NCBI GenBank assembly: GCA_034509495.1
Contig: CM067504.1
Location: 41,201,871-41,265,870 of the forward strand
Direction of reading: 5' to 3'
Length of the DNA: 64,000 nt
Origin: Acestrorhynchus altus
Lineage: Eukaryota; Chordata; Actinopteri; Characiformes; Acestrorhynchidae
Shown here one piece after another: positions 11,355-21,599 of this stretch. The position numbers and the translations under genes are program-made. How positions within the stretch are numbered: position 1 is the stretch's first letter; every line of letters starts with the position of its first letter. The notes under the pieces are model-generated. The model did no database searches. It worked only from the letters and a program-made list of their open reading frames with translations, and was not told where the DNA came from.

Positions 11355-11445
11355 TTAAAGACCAGTAACATTAAGGACCAGTAACATTAAGGACCACTCA
11401 GATTAAAGACCAGTAGAATTAAGGACCAGTAAGATTAAAGACCAG
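11355..11445 (+). repeat. 17-18 bp tandem repeat between pde6d and phb2
   Basis: About five to six imperfect units of the type gaccagtaacattaag (also gattaaa, gaattaag variants) run head to tail about 900 bp after the pde6d stop codon and 270 bp before the phb2 ATG. Confidence 0.8.
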
Positions 11446-11639
11446 TATATTGATCCCTCTGATCCATTGCTTTACTTTTGCTTGAAAACAGTTTTTACTT
11501 TATTAAAATGTTTAAAATCTTATTAAAGTATGAACTCAGAAATGTATAACCTCACCTTATTAATTAATAAGTAAATACAAAAACAAGAAATCAATGAATG
11601 AAGAAAGATCGATCTACTAAAATCAGAAAGGACTACAAG

Positions 11640-11718
11640 TCTGAAGGATAAAGGACTACAGCTCCCAGAAGGCTGTGCGCGGGCGGAAGTGGCGCTGCGG
11701 TGTCCTTGTCTGGGGATC
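11640..11718 (+). promoter_or_regulatory. phb2: phb2 core promoter with ZNF143-type and ETS motifs
   Basis: Immediately upstream of the ATG is ACTACAGCTCCCAGAAGG (11655-11672), which matches the ACTACAnnTCCCAG core bound by ZNF143/THAP11 at many housekeeping promoters. An ETS/GABP-type site GCGGAAGTG follows at 11683-11691 within a short CpG-rich run. There is no TATA box. This is the layout expected for a constitutive nuclear gene for a mitochondrial protein. Motif calls are by eye. Confidence 0.7.
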
Positions 11719-14700
11719 ATGGCGAATAAAGAGCCCAGTGTGAGTAAAAACTCTGATTCCTGTTTTTATTCAGATTCATCTCAAACTCACTGCCTTTACC
11801 ACCGAACCCACCGCCACTGACCAGCATGACCACTGACCAGCCCCTACACCATTAACAGCTCCATTAGAGGCAGCCTGTACTGCAGGAACATTGGACCTTA
11901 CAGTGGTCACACAGTTCTGAGTGCAGTGACCAGCTCTGACTGACCAAGCCTGGCCAAGCAGGCTGACGAATATGACCAACCTGACCAGCATGACCAATTA
12001 TCAAATGTAATATACACTCTGCTTGTCACAGTGGGTTTAACTGGTCAACCAGTATGATCACTCTGACCAACATCAAATGCAACTTCTACTGTACTGGTCA
12101 AAAGTTAGTTTAACTGGTTGACCAGCTCTTCACCAGTATAGGATGTTATGCTGATGGTTTAGCTGGTATTGCAGCATGATCAACCTGACCAAGCCTGGCC
12201 AAGCTGATTGACCAGTATGACCAGCATGAGCAAAATCAAAGTGTCAGAGAGGGTTAATGATCTAGTTTACCCAGATCATCTTTCTGACCAGCTTAGACCA
12301 TCAGAATCCATCTAGCAGCAGAAGCTGGTTCTGAGCTGGATGTTCAGCAGGGGAGAACATTCTGGACACTGGCATGAACTTGGCTTGCTGTAGCCAAAAG
12401 GTGGTGCTGTCGCCTCACAGCTCTGAGCTACAAACATCTGGCCTGTTGGATATTTGTGGACGGAAAGCACTGAAGCTTGGGCCGTTCCACGCTTCTCCTC
12501 CAGTGGTGCCTTTAATGATCTTATGGTTTCATCTCATGGTTCTCTTTCTTCATGCAGAGGTTTCTTCAGCAGCTGAGGGACATTGCCAGTCGCATGTCCT
12601 CTGGCTCAAAGGGTGCAGGACTTGGAGTGAAGTTGCTGATTGGAGCTGGTGCACTTGCCTATGGAGTTAAGGAGGCCACATATACAGGTACTGTATCCTG
12701 AGTGTCTGGGACTGCTTTGAGAGATGACGCTGTTGTCCACTCTTGGAGCGAAAGGACTAGAAGAGTGTCAGTGTCTCAGTGTGATAATGTCCGACACAGT
12801 GAAGAGGAGATGTACGGTCTGATCGCTGTCGGTACAAACAGACTGAGTCTGCTTCTGAAAGTGCTCCTCTGTCTGACCAGCAAGGCACAGAGGGGGTGAG
12901 ATGCGTTGTCCAGCATAGAGGTCAGTTTGTTGAGTATCCTCTTTTCCACCACCAACTCAAAGCTCTCCAGTGAGCATCCAAGGATGGAGCCAGCCTTCTC
13001 GATCAGTTTGTAGATCTTCTTGGCATCTCCTCCTTTGATGCAGCCTCCCCAGCAGACTGATAGAAGGTGGTTTTATGCACACATTGAAGGACCTGAGCTT
13101 CCTCAGAAAGTAGTCGGCTCATCTCCTTCTGAGTGTCCACTCACTGTCCTCATTGCTGAGAATGACCCACCACCCACATAATATCTGCTCTGTGGTGGTC
13201 CTGTGGGGTCCTGATCATTGAAGATCAGGGTGAAAGGAGGAGAATAAAGTCTGCAGAGAAACAGATGAACTACAGTCTGGAATTATAGAACCACAAAGTT
13301 CTCCTGTGTGATCAGAGGAGCTGATAGGATGGACAGTGAGTGCATTTTTTTTTTATCTCATCTGTGGCCCAGAGTTGAGTCTCGGGTCAGCTAAGGATCT
13401 TTCTTAAAGTTCTGACCAAGACAGATTAGGGAGACTTAATGTAAGACCACTACGTTGCAGATTCCACGTCGGTGTGTAGATGGGGGGGTATCAGCGTTCT
13501 AAATGGGGGGACAAACTGGTTGGTGTGTAAGTTTCTAACAGTGCTGTTCTTGCAGTGGAGGGTGGTCAGCGAGCGATCATCTTCAACAGAATTGGTGGAA
13601 TACAGATGGACACTGTTCTGGCTGAGGGACTTCACTTCAGGTAGGGATTTTGTGTTGTGCTGACACAAGTTTAAACTCCAGTTTAATCTTCAGTAATCTT
13701 GCTGCCCCTAAGGCAGCAGCGGCCGCCATACTTGCTGTTTGGCCTTGCATTCGAGTAGACAACCGGCGGCATCATACACGTATCTGCCACTAGATGGCAC
13801 ACCAGAGACGACTGACCAGCTTTGCACATCGAGTGCTGCTGGAGTGTTTGAACCCCTCGGTGTCACTGCTGGACTGAGAAAAGTCCACCAACTAGAAATA
13901 TCCTGTCCTGTGGGCACCGATGAAGGACTAGAGGATGGCCAACAATGACAAATTGGACAGTGATGGTAGAAACAAGAAGGTGGTCATAATATTATGGATG
14001 ATCACTGTATTTTCACTATTGATGATGATGCTTTAAGCACATCTTCACTGACCAGTGTCCAGAAAACACCTCTGACCATATTTGGTGGTATATTTGTGCT
14101 ACCAAATTATTATTATTTATCGTAGCCGTCTCTTTTCTTATAGGATACCGTGGTTCCAGTACCCCGTTATATACGATATCCGGGCCAAACCACGGAAGAT
14201 TTCCTCTTTGACCGGAAGTAAAGGTAAACGTTGAAGTGACGTTGATATTACCCTTCTTCTGCTTCTGAGCTCCTCGTTTCATTGTTATACAGTCATCTGA
14301 AAGGGTTAGAACCCCCCATGAAAACTTCTAACATCTTACAAAACAGGATTCCATCTTATTTAAACCTCAGACATTAGTTTGGTTTGTTCTTGATTGTTGA
14401 AGTGAGTGGGATCATCATGATCAGATCCAAAGAGCTCTCTGAGATCTTCAGAAAGAAGGTTGTAGATGCAGATGTGTCTGAGAAGGGATTTAAGAAGATC
14501 TCAGAACAATTAGAAACCAGCCAGAACGTCATTTCCAAGCGGAGAACATTTAGAACAACTGCCCACATGACCAGACCAGTTCTAGCAAGTTCAGCCAAGA
14601 GCAGAACCACAAGAACCCCCTAAAATGTTCATCAAGCTCATGTTCTTTCTGCTGGTGTGTCTCAGACCTTCAGATGGTGAACATTGCACTGCGTGTGTTG

Positions 14701-15189
14701 TCGCGACCTGTGGCCTCCAACCTTCCTTACTTGTACCAGCACCTGGGGAAGGACTATGACGAACGCGTGCTGCCCTCCATTGTTAACGAGGTCCTAAAGA
14801 GCGTGGTGGCCAAATTCAATGCGTCGCAGCTCATTACACAAAGAGCTCAGGTGAGATCAGCTGCTGCTTACATTTTTGCAAGAATACACATTTTTACATT
14901 GTTTCAGAGTTGCCCATTGGTTTTTCTGCTAACCTTTCTGATCTTCTCGAGTGGAGGAAACCTATGAAGATACAGAGAAACTGTTAAAGAGGCGAATTTT
15001 TTTTTTTAGAAGAAACCGGGTTAAACTGGTTAAACTGGCCTTTTGTGTTCTGGTTGCCTTTCAAGCTGGGATTATGAAGCTTTTGGTATTTTGAACAGTT
15101 TAGGGGCGTTAATGGTTTTATCAGTTGATTGAAGACTAAAATGTTTTTATTTATAACTTTTAACAGCATAATATATATTTATATATATA

Positions 15190-15230
<41 letters not shown>

Positions 15231-15236
15231 TTTATA

Positions 15237-15275
<39 letters not shown>

Positions 15276-16374
15276 TTATTTATTTTTATATATATATAAT
15301 TTTTATAACCTATAATCATATTTATGTATTTGTTTTGTTTTTAAGCTCTGCAACTTTGTATTAATTTTGTAAAATAATTATTAAATATCAAAAATAAGTA
15401 TATAGTAATTAATTACAGAAATCAGACATTAATTAAGAAACTGAAATTGGACCCATGTTGGATTATCCTGCACTGCATCAATAAATGATATAAAATAAAA
15501 TAAAAATAAATAAATATAAAAAATATATATTAAAAAATTATTTTACTGACAACCTGCAGTCTAGAACCGACACACTCAGACTCTGACACATTGATGGACG
15601 GCGCTAAAATCAGAATTAGAAATTATGTGTGTAAATGTTGTTTCATGTTCTACAGAATAAAGGTCACCAATGCAGAGTGTTTTGTTTAATTTTATTAAAA
15701 ATAATTGTTCAGAAGGTCAAAAAAACACTCAGAATAAGAATTTTGTGGTCAGTCATTTGACGGTTGGGCTGCTAATGACCACAAAGTTCCCCCGAGTGTG
15801 ATCTGCGCTCATGTTCCTGTATCTTTGACCGACCCTGCGTTCGACCGCATAGACTGACGTTTCTTCTTCGAACGCGAGCAGGTTTCTTTGCTGATTCGTC
15901 GGGAGCTGTTTGAACGGGCGAAAGACTTCAACATCATCCTCGATGACGTGGCCATCACGGAGCTGAGCTTCAGCAGAGAGTACACCGCCGCTGTGGAGGC
16001 CAAGCAAGTCGGTATGTAAGGGTCTGATCACAGATGGTTAACTGCGTGCGTGGGTACGCAGTCCTTACACCTTCATGACTGCGCTGTGTTTCTCCAGCTC
16101 AGCAGGAGGCCCAGAGAGCTCAGTTCTTTGTCGAGAAAGCTAAACAAGAACAGAAGCAGAAGATTATCCAAGCTGAAGGAGAAGCTCAAGCAGCAAAAAT
16201 GGTAGGAATCAGTTTCTGGAGTCATGAAGGAGAACTGACACGTTCAGAGGAGCTGACTCCATGTTCTTAGTTCATCTGTTGGTGTCTCTAAACCCCCGTG
16301 TTTAACCACGGACAGACCAACAAGCTGTTTCTGTTCTGTAGTTAGGAAGGCGTAACCAAGTCCTGGATACCTGA
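11719..16374 (+). CDS. phb2: Prohibitin-2; exons 1-7 intact, frame broken in exon 8
   Basis: Exons read from the sequence are 11719-11739, 12558-12687, 13556-13640, 14144-14223, 14666-14850, 15882-16011 and 16098-16201, all with GT/AG borders and consistent phases (735 nt, 245 codons). Exon 8 starts at 16342 and reaches a stop at 16372-16374. The protein starts MANKEPS, then has the hydrophobic inner-membrane anchor GVKLLIGAGALAYGVKE (about residues 28-45). The SPFH/PHB domain follows, with [75 protein letters not shown] and a coiled coil AQQEAQRAQFFVEKAKQEQK. YQHL at about 129-132 matches the position of the LC3-interacting YQRL of mammals. Known role: ring complexes with PHB1 in the mitochondrial inner membrane, supporting cristae and mitophagy. 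The predicted product is about 255 aa against about 300 in the family. Fish have two phb2 paralogues; I cannot tell which this is. Confidence 0.9.
11815..12300 (+). repeat. Degenerate ctgaccagcatgacca-rich array in phb2 intron 1
   Basis: The words gaccagcatgacca, ctgaccaacctgacc and aagcctggccaagc recur many times at irregular spacing over nearly 500 bp. It is a decayed minisatellite of short (about 10-16 bp) units without a clean period. Confidence 0.7.
12397..12490 (+). mobile_element. SINE head fragment in phb2 intron 1
   Basis: The run aaggtggtgctgtcgcctca and cagctctgagctacaaacat resembles the start of the SINE class seen at 30785-31027 (GTGG.GC..T..CACTGTCGCCTCACAGC). The body is not conserved. 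Low certainty. Confidence 0.35.
12735..13135 (-). mobile_element. Non-LTR retrotransposon fragment (C-terminal part of a LINE ORF2)
   Basis: On the minus strand inside phb2 intron 2, a stretch reads with shifts as LRKLRSFNV, then KIYKLIEKAGSILGCSLESF, VVEKRILNKLTSMLDNASHP, LCALLVRQRSTFRSRL and VPTAIRPYISSSL. This order (LRSFNV; LIKKAGSVLG; ML..ILDN..HPL; R...F..RL; SFLP.AIRLYN) is the typical tail after the reverse transcriptase in L2/Rex1-like fish LINEs. No complete reverse transcriptase is present, so this is a 5'-truncated dead copy. The exact clade is left open. Confidence 0.75.
13135..13330 (+). mobile_element. Repeat family C copy in phb2 intron 2
   Basis: This holds the block ctctgtggtggtcctgtggg, gatcattgaagatcagggtg and aaagtctgcagagaaacaga, shared with 43180-43300 (same strand) and, reversed, with 29255-29320 and 49045-49125. 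No coding potential. The element behaves as a non-autonomous DNA transposon of foldback type. Confidence 0.75.
13795..14010 (+). mobile_element. Repeat family C second part, with terminal sequence
   Basis: The blocks gctgctggagtgtttgaacc, tgtcactgctggactgagaa, tgggcaccgatgaaggacta and the end ggtggtcataatattatgga (13979 on) belong to family C. The last block is the terminal repeat type (a related end is seen at 43320-43345). Lies in phb2 intron 3, about 130 bp before exon 4. Confidence 0.7.
14289..14636 (+). mobile_element. Tc1-like family A remnant abutting phb2 exon 5
   Basis: The left end resembles the family terminal repeat (acagtcatctgaaagggtta) and the body encodes the decayed helix-turn-helix region (IRSKELSEIFRKKVVDADVS, then KKISEQLETSQNVISKRRTF). 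The copy stops at aaaatgttcatca about 30 bp before the phb2 exon 5 acceptor (14665). It has no DDE region and cannot encode a working transposase. Confidence 0.85.
15172..15298. repeat. TA-rich microsatellite in phb2 intron 5
   Basis: Long runs of (TA)n with single T interruptions (tatttatata). Continues into general AT-rich sequence up to about 15545. Confidence 0.95.
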
Positions 16375-17260
16375 AAGCTCAGGAGAATCCGAGCAGCTCA
16401 GAATATCGCCAAGGCGGTGGTGATCGGTCCTCCGTAACCAGTGCTTTGGGTTTTAGCCCGTCTCACTTTAATATTTGGCGTTTGTTCTGGTGGGAGTTGC
16501 GTGTGTGCTTCCCAGAACAGAGGATTTGCCTGAGCATGAACAGTTTTAGTCATGAACCTCCAGGGCGACTCTTTCAACAGAAATGCGTTTTCCACGTCAA
16601 TCAGCGTTTGGCTATCATTCCTTTCTTGTTTTCATTGTTCCGTGTCCCGTCTGCCGTCTCTCTCTCTGCTGTAAAGTTTAGAATAAGATTAAAAGCTTCA
16701 TTTTTCGTTTCATTTCAAAAGGTAAACTGATTTTATATTCATTTCTGTTCATTTCAGGCCTTTTGTGTTTCTGTTCTACCGTTGATCAGTTTGGCGTATA
16801 GATCATGAAAACCCGAATCTCAGCATATTAGAACTTTTTCATTTACATGTTCATATCATCAAAATATCATTTAAAAAGTAATAGATATAAAATGAGTTTT
16901 TAAAAAAAACTAAGAATTATGGAAAAAACTACTTTTGCATGAACTAGTGTGTGTTTATATGTATGTTTAGGAAGCAGCATTTAGATCATAGAGAGGTTTA
17001 GTTTCACATCACTAGCGTTCTATGACGTTCTAGCGTTCTTCATACGGTGAATTTTAAAAACGTGCTGCAGACAGTGTTCTGACAGGGACGTGGTGTTTGT
17101 CTTGCAGGTTGTCACTTGGAAAGAAGTAACTGGTTGACAGAACTCGCTCTTTCTCGTCGTGTGTGTCGAAGATTCTGTCCACAGCAACTTGGATCGTGTT
17201 CTGAAGGTTCCAGTGTCTAATTCTATTTCTTATCAAACCAGGAAAGACTGACCCTGATTC
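16342..17260 (+). pseudogene. phb2: Degraded 3' coding part of phb2 (exon 8 and probable terminal exon)
   Basis: After a good acceptor (ttctgtag, ending 16341), exon 8 clearly matches the conserved C-terminal segment (LG-AVTKNPGYLKLRKIRAAQNIAK), but only if the frame is changed several times. Relative to the expected coding line about four bases are missing between 16346 and 16362 and one extra base is present near 16374-16377, so the actual frame ends at TGA 16372-16374. The run LRRIRAAQNIAKAVV is then readable in the restored frame (16379-16425). Further on, about 17170-17260, short matches to the usual last residues (LST-NL-VL; LIKPGK) occur in different frames. A polyadenylation signal AATAAA at 17527-17532 would fit the gene end. 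Either the copy is recently inactivated or the assembly has indel errors here. Confidence 0.6.
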
Positions 17261-17526
17261 TGCCGTCACGTCCGTCCGTTTCACGTCCGTCCTTTAACAG
17301 ACATCCGTTATCTCGTCTTCTCTTCCACCCAGATCAAACGTGCTGCTGTACATTCATCCAGATCTTTCATATCAATCTTTATCGAATCGTTTCTCTGGCT
17401 GATTATAGGGGACGTGTCTCTTAGTTATGAATTTTGCCATCAAGATTGACAAAAGTGTGTCCGTCCATCAATGAATGACCAGTATGTATTGAGCTGCTTT
17501 GTGTGTGACTCGGCACTGGATTACAA

Positions 17527-17532
17527 AATAAA
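17527..17532 (+). terminator. phb2: Candidate polyadenylation signal of phb2
   Basis: A canonical AATAAA lies about 270 bp beyond the last recognisable coding trace of phb2 and is followed by a T-rich stretch (ccttttctgtttcttaac). A second AATAAA is close by at about 17610. Assignment is by position only. Confidence 0.4.
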
Positions 17533-17989
17533 GCCTTTTCTGTTTCTTAACGTTCTACCTGTGCTTTCAACTCCACCGTGTCCTTCAGAGTCTTCTGTCA
17601 CTGTTTTAATAAACAATGCATTCACCCTGTTCAGAAATAGCCCCTGGTCAGACTCTCTGCAGAGACAGTGCCTTGAACCATTGGCACCATGCCCTAATGC
17701 CAGCTGGACAGAGGGCTGTAAAGCCCCTCAGCATGGAAAAACTGTGAACAGTGAACTGTTCTCCTAATGATGGAGCTCCTTTGATGGTGGGGTGGTGGTC
17801 CCAGTGTGTCCTGAGCCATTGACTGCAATCAGATGCTCACAGCAATGGTCCAAAATCCAGTAGAAAGCCAGTTACTCCAATAAAATGGGATAAACTAATG
17901 AATCACTCTTGATTTCGATGGAAAACAGAGGTACAAGTAGATGGTGGTTGCAAAAAGCTGGATTGTGGACTTTGAAAGCCAGAGTTCAG

Positions 17990-18395
17990 TTTCAGATCTC
18001 CACACCCTGCTGCAGCAGAGCAGCTCCAAACCATCACACTTCCACCACCATGCTTCACAGCTGCTATGAGCTTCTTCTGCTCAAATGGTGTTTGGTTTGT
18101 GTCAAACATGTCTTCTGTTATTGTGTCCGTATAATTCAATGTTGGATTCATCTGTCCAAAGCATATAGTTTCAGAAGTCCTGCTCTTTGTCTAGGCGTTC
18201 TCTGGAGAACTTTAGTCTTGTCCAGACTTAAACACCTCCCATAAAAACCAAACTTGTTTTGCATCTACAGCCGTCTTCCTGAAGGCCTCAGAGAGCTCTT
18301 GGATCATATGATGTCCGACCAAACTGATGTCTGAGGGTTAAATGAATCTCCTCAAAGCCTCTGATGATGGTCTAATCATGTCGGGCATTTCTAGT
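17990..18395 (-). mobile_element. Tc1-like family A remnant downstream of phb2
   Basis: On the minus strand the catalytic-core segment FEQKKLIAAVKHGGGSVMVW is readable, followed by SCSAAAGCGDL. This matches the GGGSVMVWGC block that precedes the second catalytic Asp in Tc1 transposases. The N-terminal part (FRKTAVDAKQ-like) follows toward 18300 with most of the helix-turn-helix region missing. No open frame spans the copy. Confidence 0.8.
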
Positions 18396-19139
18396 TTACT
18401 TATATGAAATACAATCAAACAGAAGTTCTTCTACTGATGGACAACTCATCCTGGTTCTGGCGTTACCATTTCCAGCTGCTTGTTTTGCCACAAACTTGCT
18501 GTGTTTGCACATTTCCCCCCGCGTTCCTTATCTGACTGATCTTCTGTTGCCTCTGCAGGTGTTTGGTTCTGTAGAGGTCACTGAAGAAACAGCTCCTCGT
18601 CCCTGTATACAGTGCACACCGTGACCGTTTCACATCATAATTTCTCCTGTTCAGCACTTCATCTATTTATGCGCTCAGTTCGAGCTGTTCTGAGAAGTAA
18701 ACATGCGGATGATGGATGAAAGACAGGAATTGCTAGCTACCTGCACATTTGATGGATCATCAGGGGTTCCATTAAAGCTCTTAGATTAATCTGTGTTGAC
18801 TCGATATAATTAGATCATATTAAGCCCTTTGTGCACGTAAGAAGATGGGCCTGTGGATTACTCAGCCCTCACAAGCTCTCGCCAGTGAGTGTGTTTTCAG
18901 ATTTACGTTTCTTGACACACTTGGCATTTTATTCTTACGTTGATCTGGGCGACAGTAGTGTTTACAAACTGTCGCCTGTTTATAAACATGTGGATGGATT
19001 TGAGGGAGTGACCCAGAAGGTGTTAGAGGTGGCTGATGTGGCTGCCGGCGATGGGACTGGAGTCGTTTGGACCAAGGGTACAGATCAGAGATGTTACTGA
19101 GGATCACAGAGTTCAACCTGAGCTGAGCTTGTCCTGTCT
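18396..19139. other. Intergenic, nothing recognised
   Basis: Overlapping short frames on both strands (18831-19239) but no homology or splice structure that I can see. Confidence 0.4.
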
Positions 19140-19545
19140 CTAGATGGCAGCAGATGCCAGTGTGTTCAGTGCCCACATCCTTCTGTGCAGGTGGTTTAGA
19201 TTTGTGGGCTGAAGCAGATTCGGGGCCGTTCCACCACACGTCCCGGGTTTGTGAGTGAAAGGGGCAGCGTGTGTTTGTTGCCTCGGGTTTCTAAGCCGTG
19301 CATTCATCCTTAATGGGCCCCCGTACAATGAGTGTGTGCCATGAAAAGCTCCTTTGAGGTGGAGGGGGTTGGGTCGCATGCGCATTGATGAATACGAGCA
19401 GAGGTCTTTGCAGCAGTATTGTGCAGAGACCTTGCTCCCCAGGATCCTCGCAGGCGTCCCACGTTCACCTCCCAGCCTCCTGCACGAGTCCTTCCTCTTT
19501 ATTAAGCACCTTTCACACATAAGCAGAAGCAACTTGCTCACAGCA
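19140..19545. other. Possible conserved non-coding block
   Basis: This 400-bp stretch is free of recognised repeats, richer in G+C than its neighbours, and contains an NRF1-like CGCATGCGCA (19375-19384) and homeobox-type words (cattaatg reversed, ttcatccttaatggg). A minus-strand frame of 133 codons crosses it, but its translation looks random and is Arg/Leu rich. I list it only as a candidate regulatory element. Confidence 0.25.
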
Positions 19546-20510
19546 TGCTTCTAAAGACCCAAAGGAGACACGGGTCATACAATTAAGAATGAAAGTTAAA
19601 ATAGATAAATGATCTAAAATTAAATGGGATATAAAATGTTCTGACTGTAAAACTGTGATTAAGCAACACGACAATCTGTATAGAATGAAATAAAACTAAT
19701 ATAAACATTTAATGAGCGATAGAAATGACATAGGAATTATTCACAATGCAAAAGTAAATTTAAGAAAACAGAAGTTTAAAAGATGTTAAATCAAGAGAAA
19801 TAATAAAATTAAAATAATTTATAGTGTGTTTCCAGCTGCCTTTAAAGCGTTATACTCACATTGTAACCCCTAAGAATAACCTTTAATTATGTTTCTCTGA
19901 CACCATATCGTTAAGACCTCGTGTGGTCGCTACACAAATCCCTCGCCCCTTTGAATTAAATCCTGGCCGATGTGAAATTACGATACGGCCATTTTTGTAT
20001 ATTACAGAAATGTATCACGTGCTCGATGCCTGACCTGTTGCCCAGCTGTTACCCACATCCTCACCGAGTGTCGTCTGACTGTGCAGCCTAAAGTTCTTGA
20101 AATGATTTTATTTGACTAGACCAAAGTCAGTTTGCTTTTGGGTCGTGGTCAGACCCAAAATTTGTCACTTGGCTCCAAGCCCACACAGGTGACCCCCCCA
20201 AAATCCCAGCCCCCCACCCCCGCTGTTCCTCACAACTGGTTTAACTTGCCTGGTCAGACTTCCCAGTGTACTCATATTTTAGATTGTCTCTGGTCCCCAT
20301 CAGAAGGACTTGTGTTGCATCTTCATTAACCCTTCAGGCTCGTACGTGGGGTGTTTACCTTCCACCTGCTTCATTTTCATAGCAGTTATTGAATTATGGT
20401 AGCAATAAACCAGAACATCAGTATGTTAATGATAAAATAGATAATGTGGGAAGAACTACAGTGCTGGGATTTTTCTTGGCTTCATTCTTGGTTCTTCTCT
20501 CCATTTCTGT
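19546..20510. other. Intergenic, nothing recognised
   Basis: AT-rich (19580-19860) followed by a C-rich part (20180-20225). No gene seen. Confidence 0.5.
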
Positions 20511-20732
20511 TCAGTGCCTGTGAATTGCTGTGGTCATCCACAAGACCGTCGCACCTGGCCAAACGATCCTGCGGCTGAAGGTGCTGCCTGTGTCCTTTTT
20601 CTTTTCTTTTTTTCCCCTTTTTTTCCCCCCTGTTTCTCCCTCCAGCCTGTCCCTGCCTTCTCCCCCGCCTCTACCCCAGTCTCCACCCCCCCCCCACCGC
20701 AAAAAAAGACAAGCTTATTGCTCAGCTGGTGC

Positions 20733-20835
20733 GTTTCCATAGCAACGCTGACCTCATGCTGCGACAGGCAATCTGGGCCGGTTGCCATAGCGATCCGCCG
20801 TGACATCAGACCCGAGCTCCAGTTGCCATGGCACC
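20733..20835 (+). promoter_or_regulatory. Cluster of three RFX X-box-type motifs with CRE-like partners
   Basis: GTTTCCATAGCAAC (20733-20746) fits the X-box pattern RYYNYYATRRNRAC exactly. GTTGCCATAGCGAT (20781-20794) and GTTGCCATGGCACC (20822-20835) each differ at one position. CRE-like octamers TGACCTCA (20749-20756) and TGACATCA (20801-20808) follow the first two. Spacing is about 41-48 bp. Known: RFX proteins bind X-boxes, and RFX5 cooperates with CREB-type factors at adjacent sites in MHC class II promoters. Enhancer function here is inferred only. Confidence 0.5.
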
Positions 20836-21599
20836 ACACCCACTGGCTCAGCAGCTATTTCTGTGTGGCGCTCGGAGCCAACAGGCAGAGCAGCTACAGT
20901 GTCAAATTTTTATTCGCGATTGCGCCTCCTTTGTTAGACTTTCACTGCGCCGGTGCCAGCTGCCCGCTCTGTCCGTGCAGTGGTCGAGTGTTCCTGCAGT
21001 CCGCAGCGGCTCTGTCGAGGCCTTTTTATGAGAGCTCGACCCCCTCAGATACTGACCATTACTGCAGTGCTGACCTGCCACCGCTCAGCTCCTCAGAGCC
21101 TCGAGTCAACGTGAACATGCTCGTTGTGCCTCCTTCGGTTTCTGCTGCTGCCTTCTTATATGTGCTCATTTTTTCCACTTGCTTGGACGCGAAAGACAGA
21201 TGGGTTTGACATCAGCTGTGTGAGAAACAAGGAGAGATGAAGTGAGGTTGAGCACATCTCGTTGAGGCAGAAGTGGGTGCTCTATTTCTGCTTTTCTCCA
21301 AGGACTGAAAGACCTCACTAATCCATAAAAGCCAGCGTGCGGGCCTCTTTACGATCCTGTTTCTCCTGCGGAGAGAGACCCGCAGACGAGGCTCTTTAAC
21401 TACACTGGTCTACTGAACCGTTTTCCACGTGTAGTTAGAAAAGGGGGTTGTTGATATTTAGCCAGAAGCAGTGATGAATGACTCTCTGTGTGCTGGACTT
21501 TCATACATTACAGGACAAACATCTTTGTAGGGAAGAGTTTTATAGGGAGGACGTAACAGTCAGTGTACATTTGAATCTATATTGACATAACTTTTCATT

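Noticed and set aside
18862..19239. 125-codon minus-strand frame
   Set aside because: Translation is His/Pro/Gln-rich with no motif, and it overlaps other open frames in different phases.
20514..21209. Longest plus-strand frame of the window (231 codons)
   Set aside because: It begins with Phe/Pro/Ser-rich low-complexity sequence from T- and C-runs, overlaps equally open frames on both strands, and has no motif or splice context. The underlying DNA is better explained by the RFX-motif cluster.
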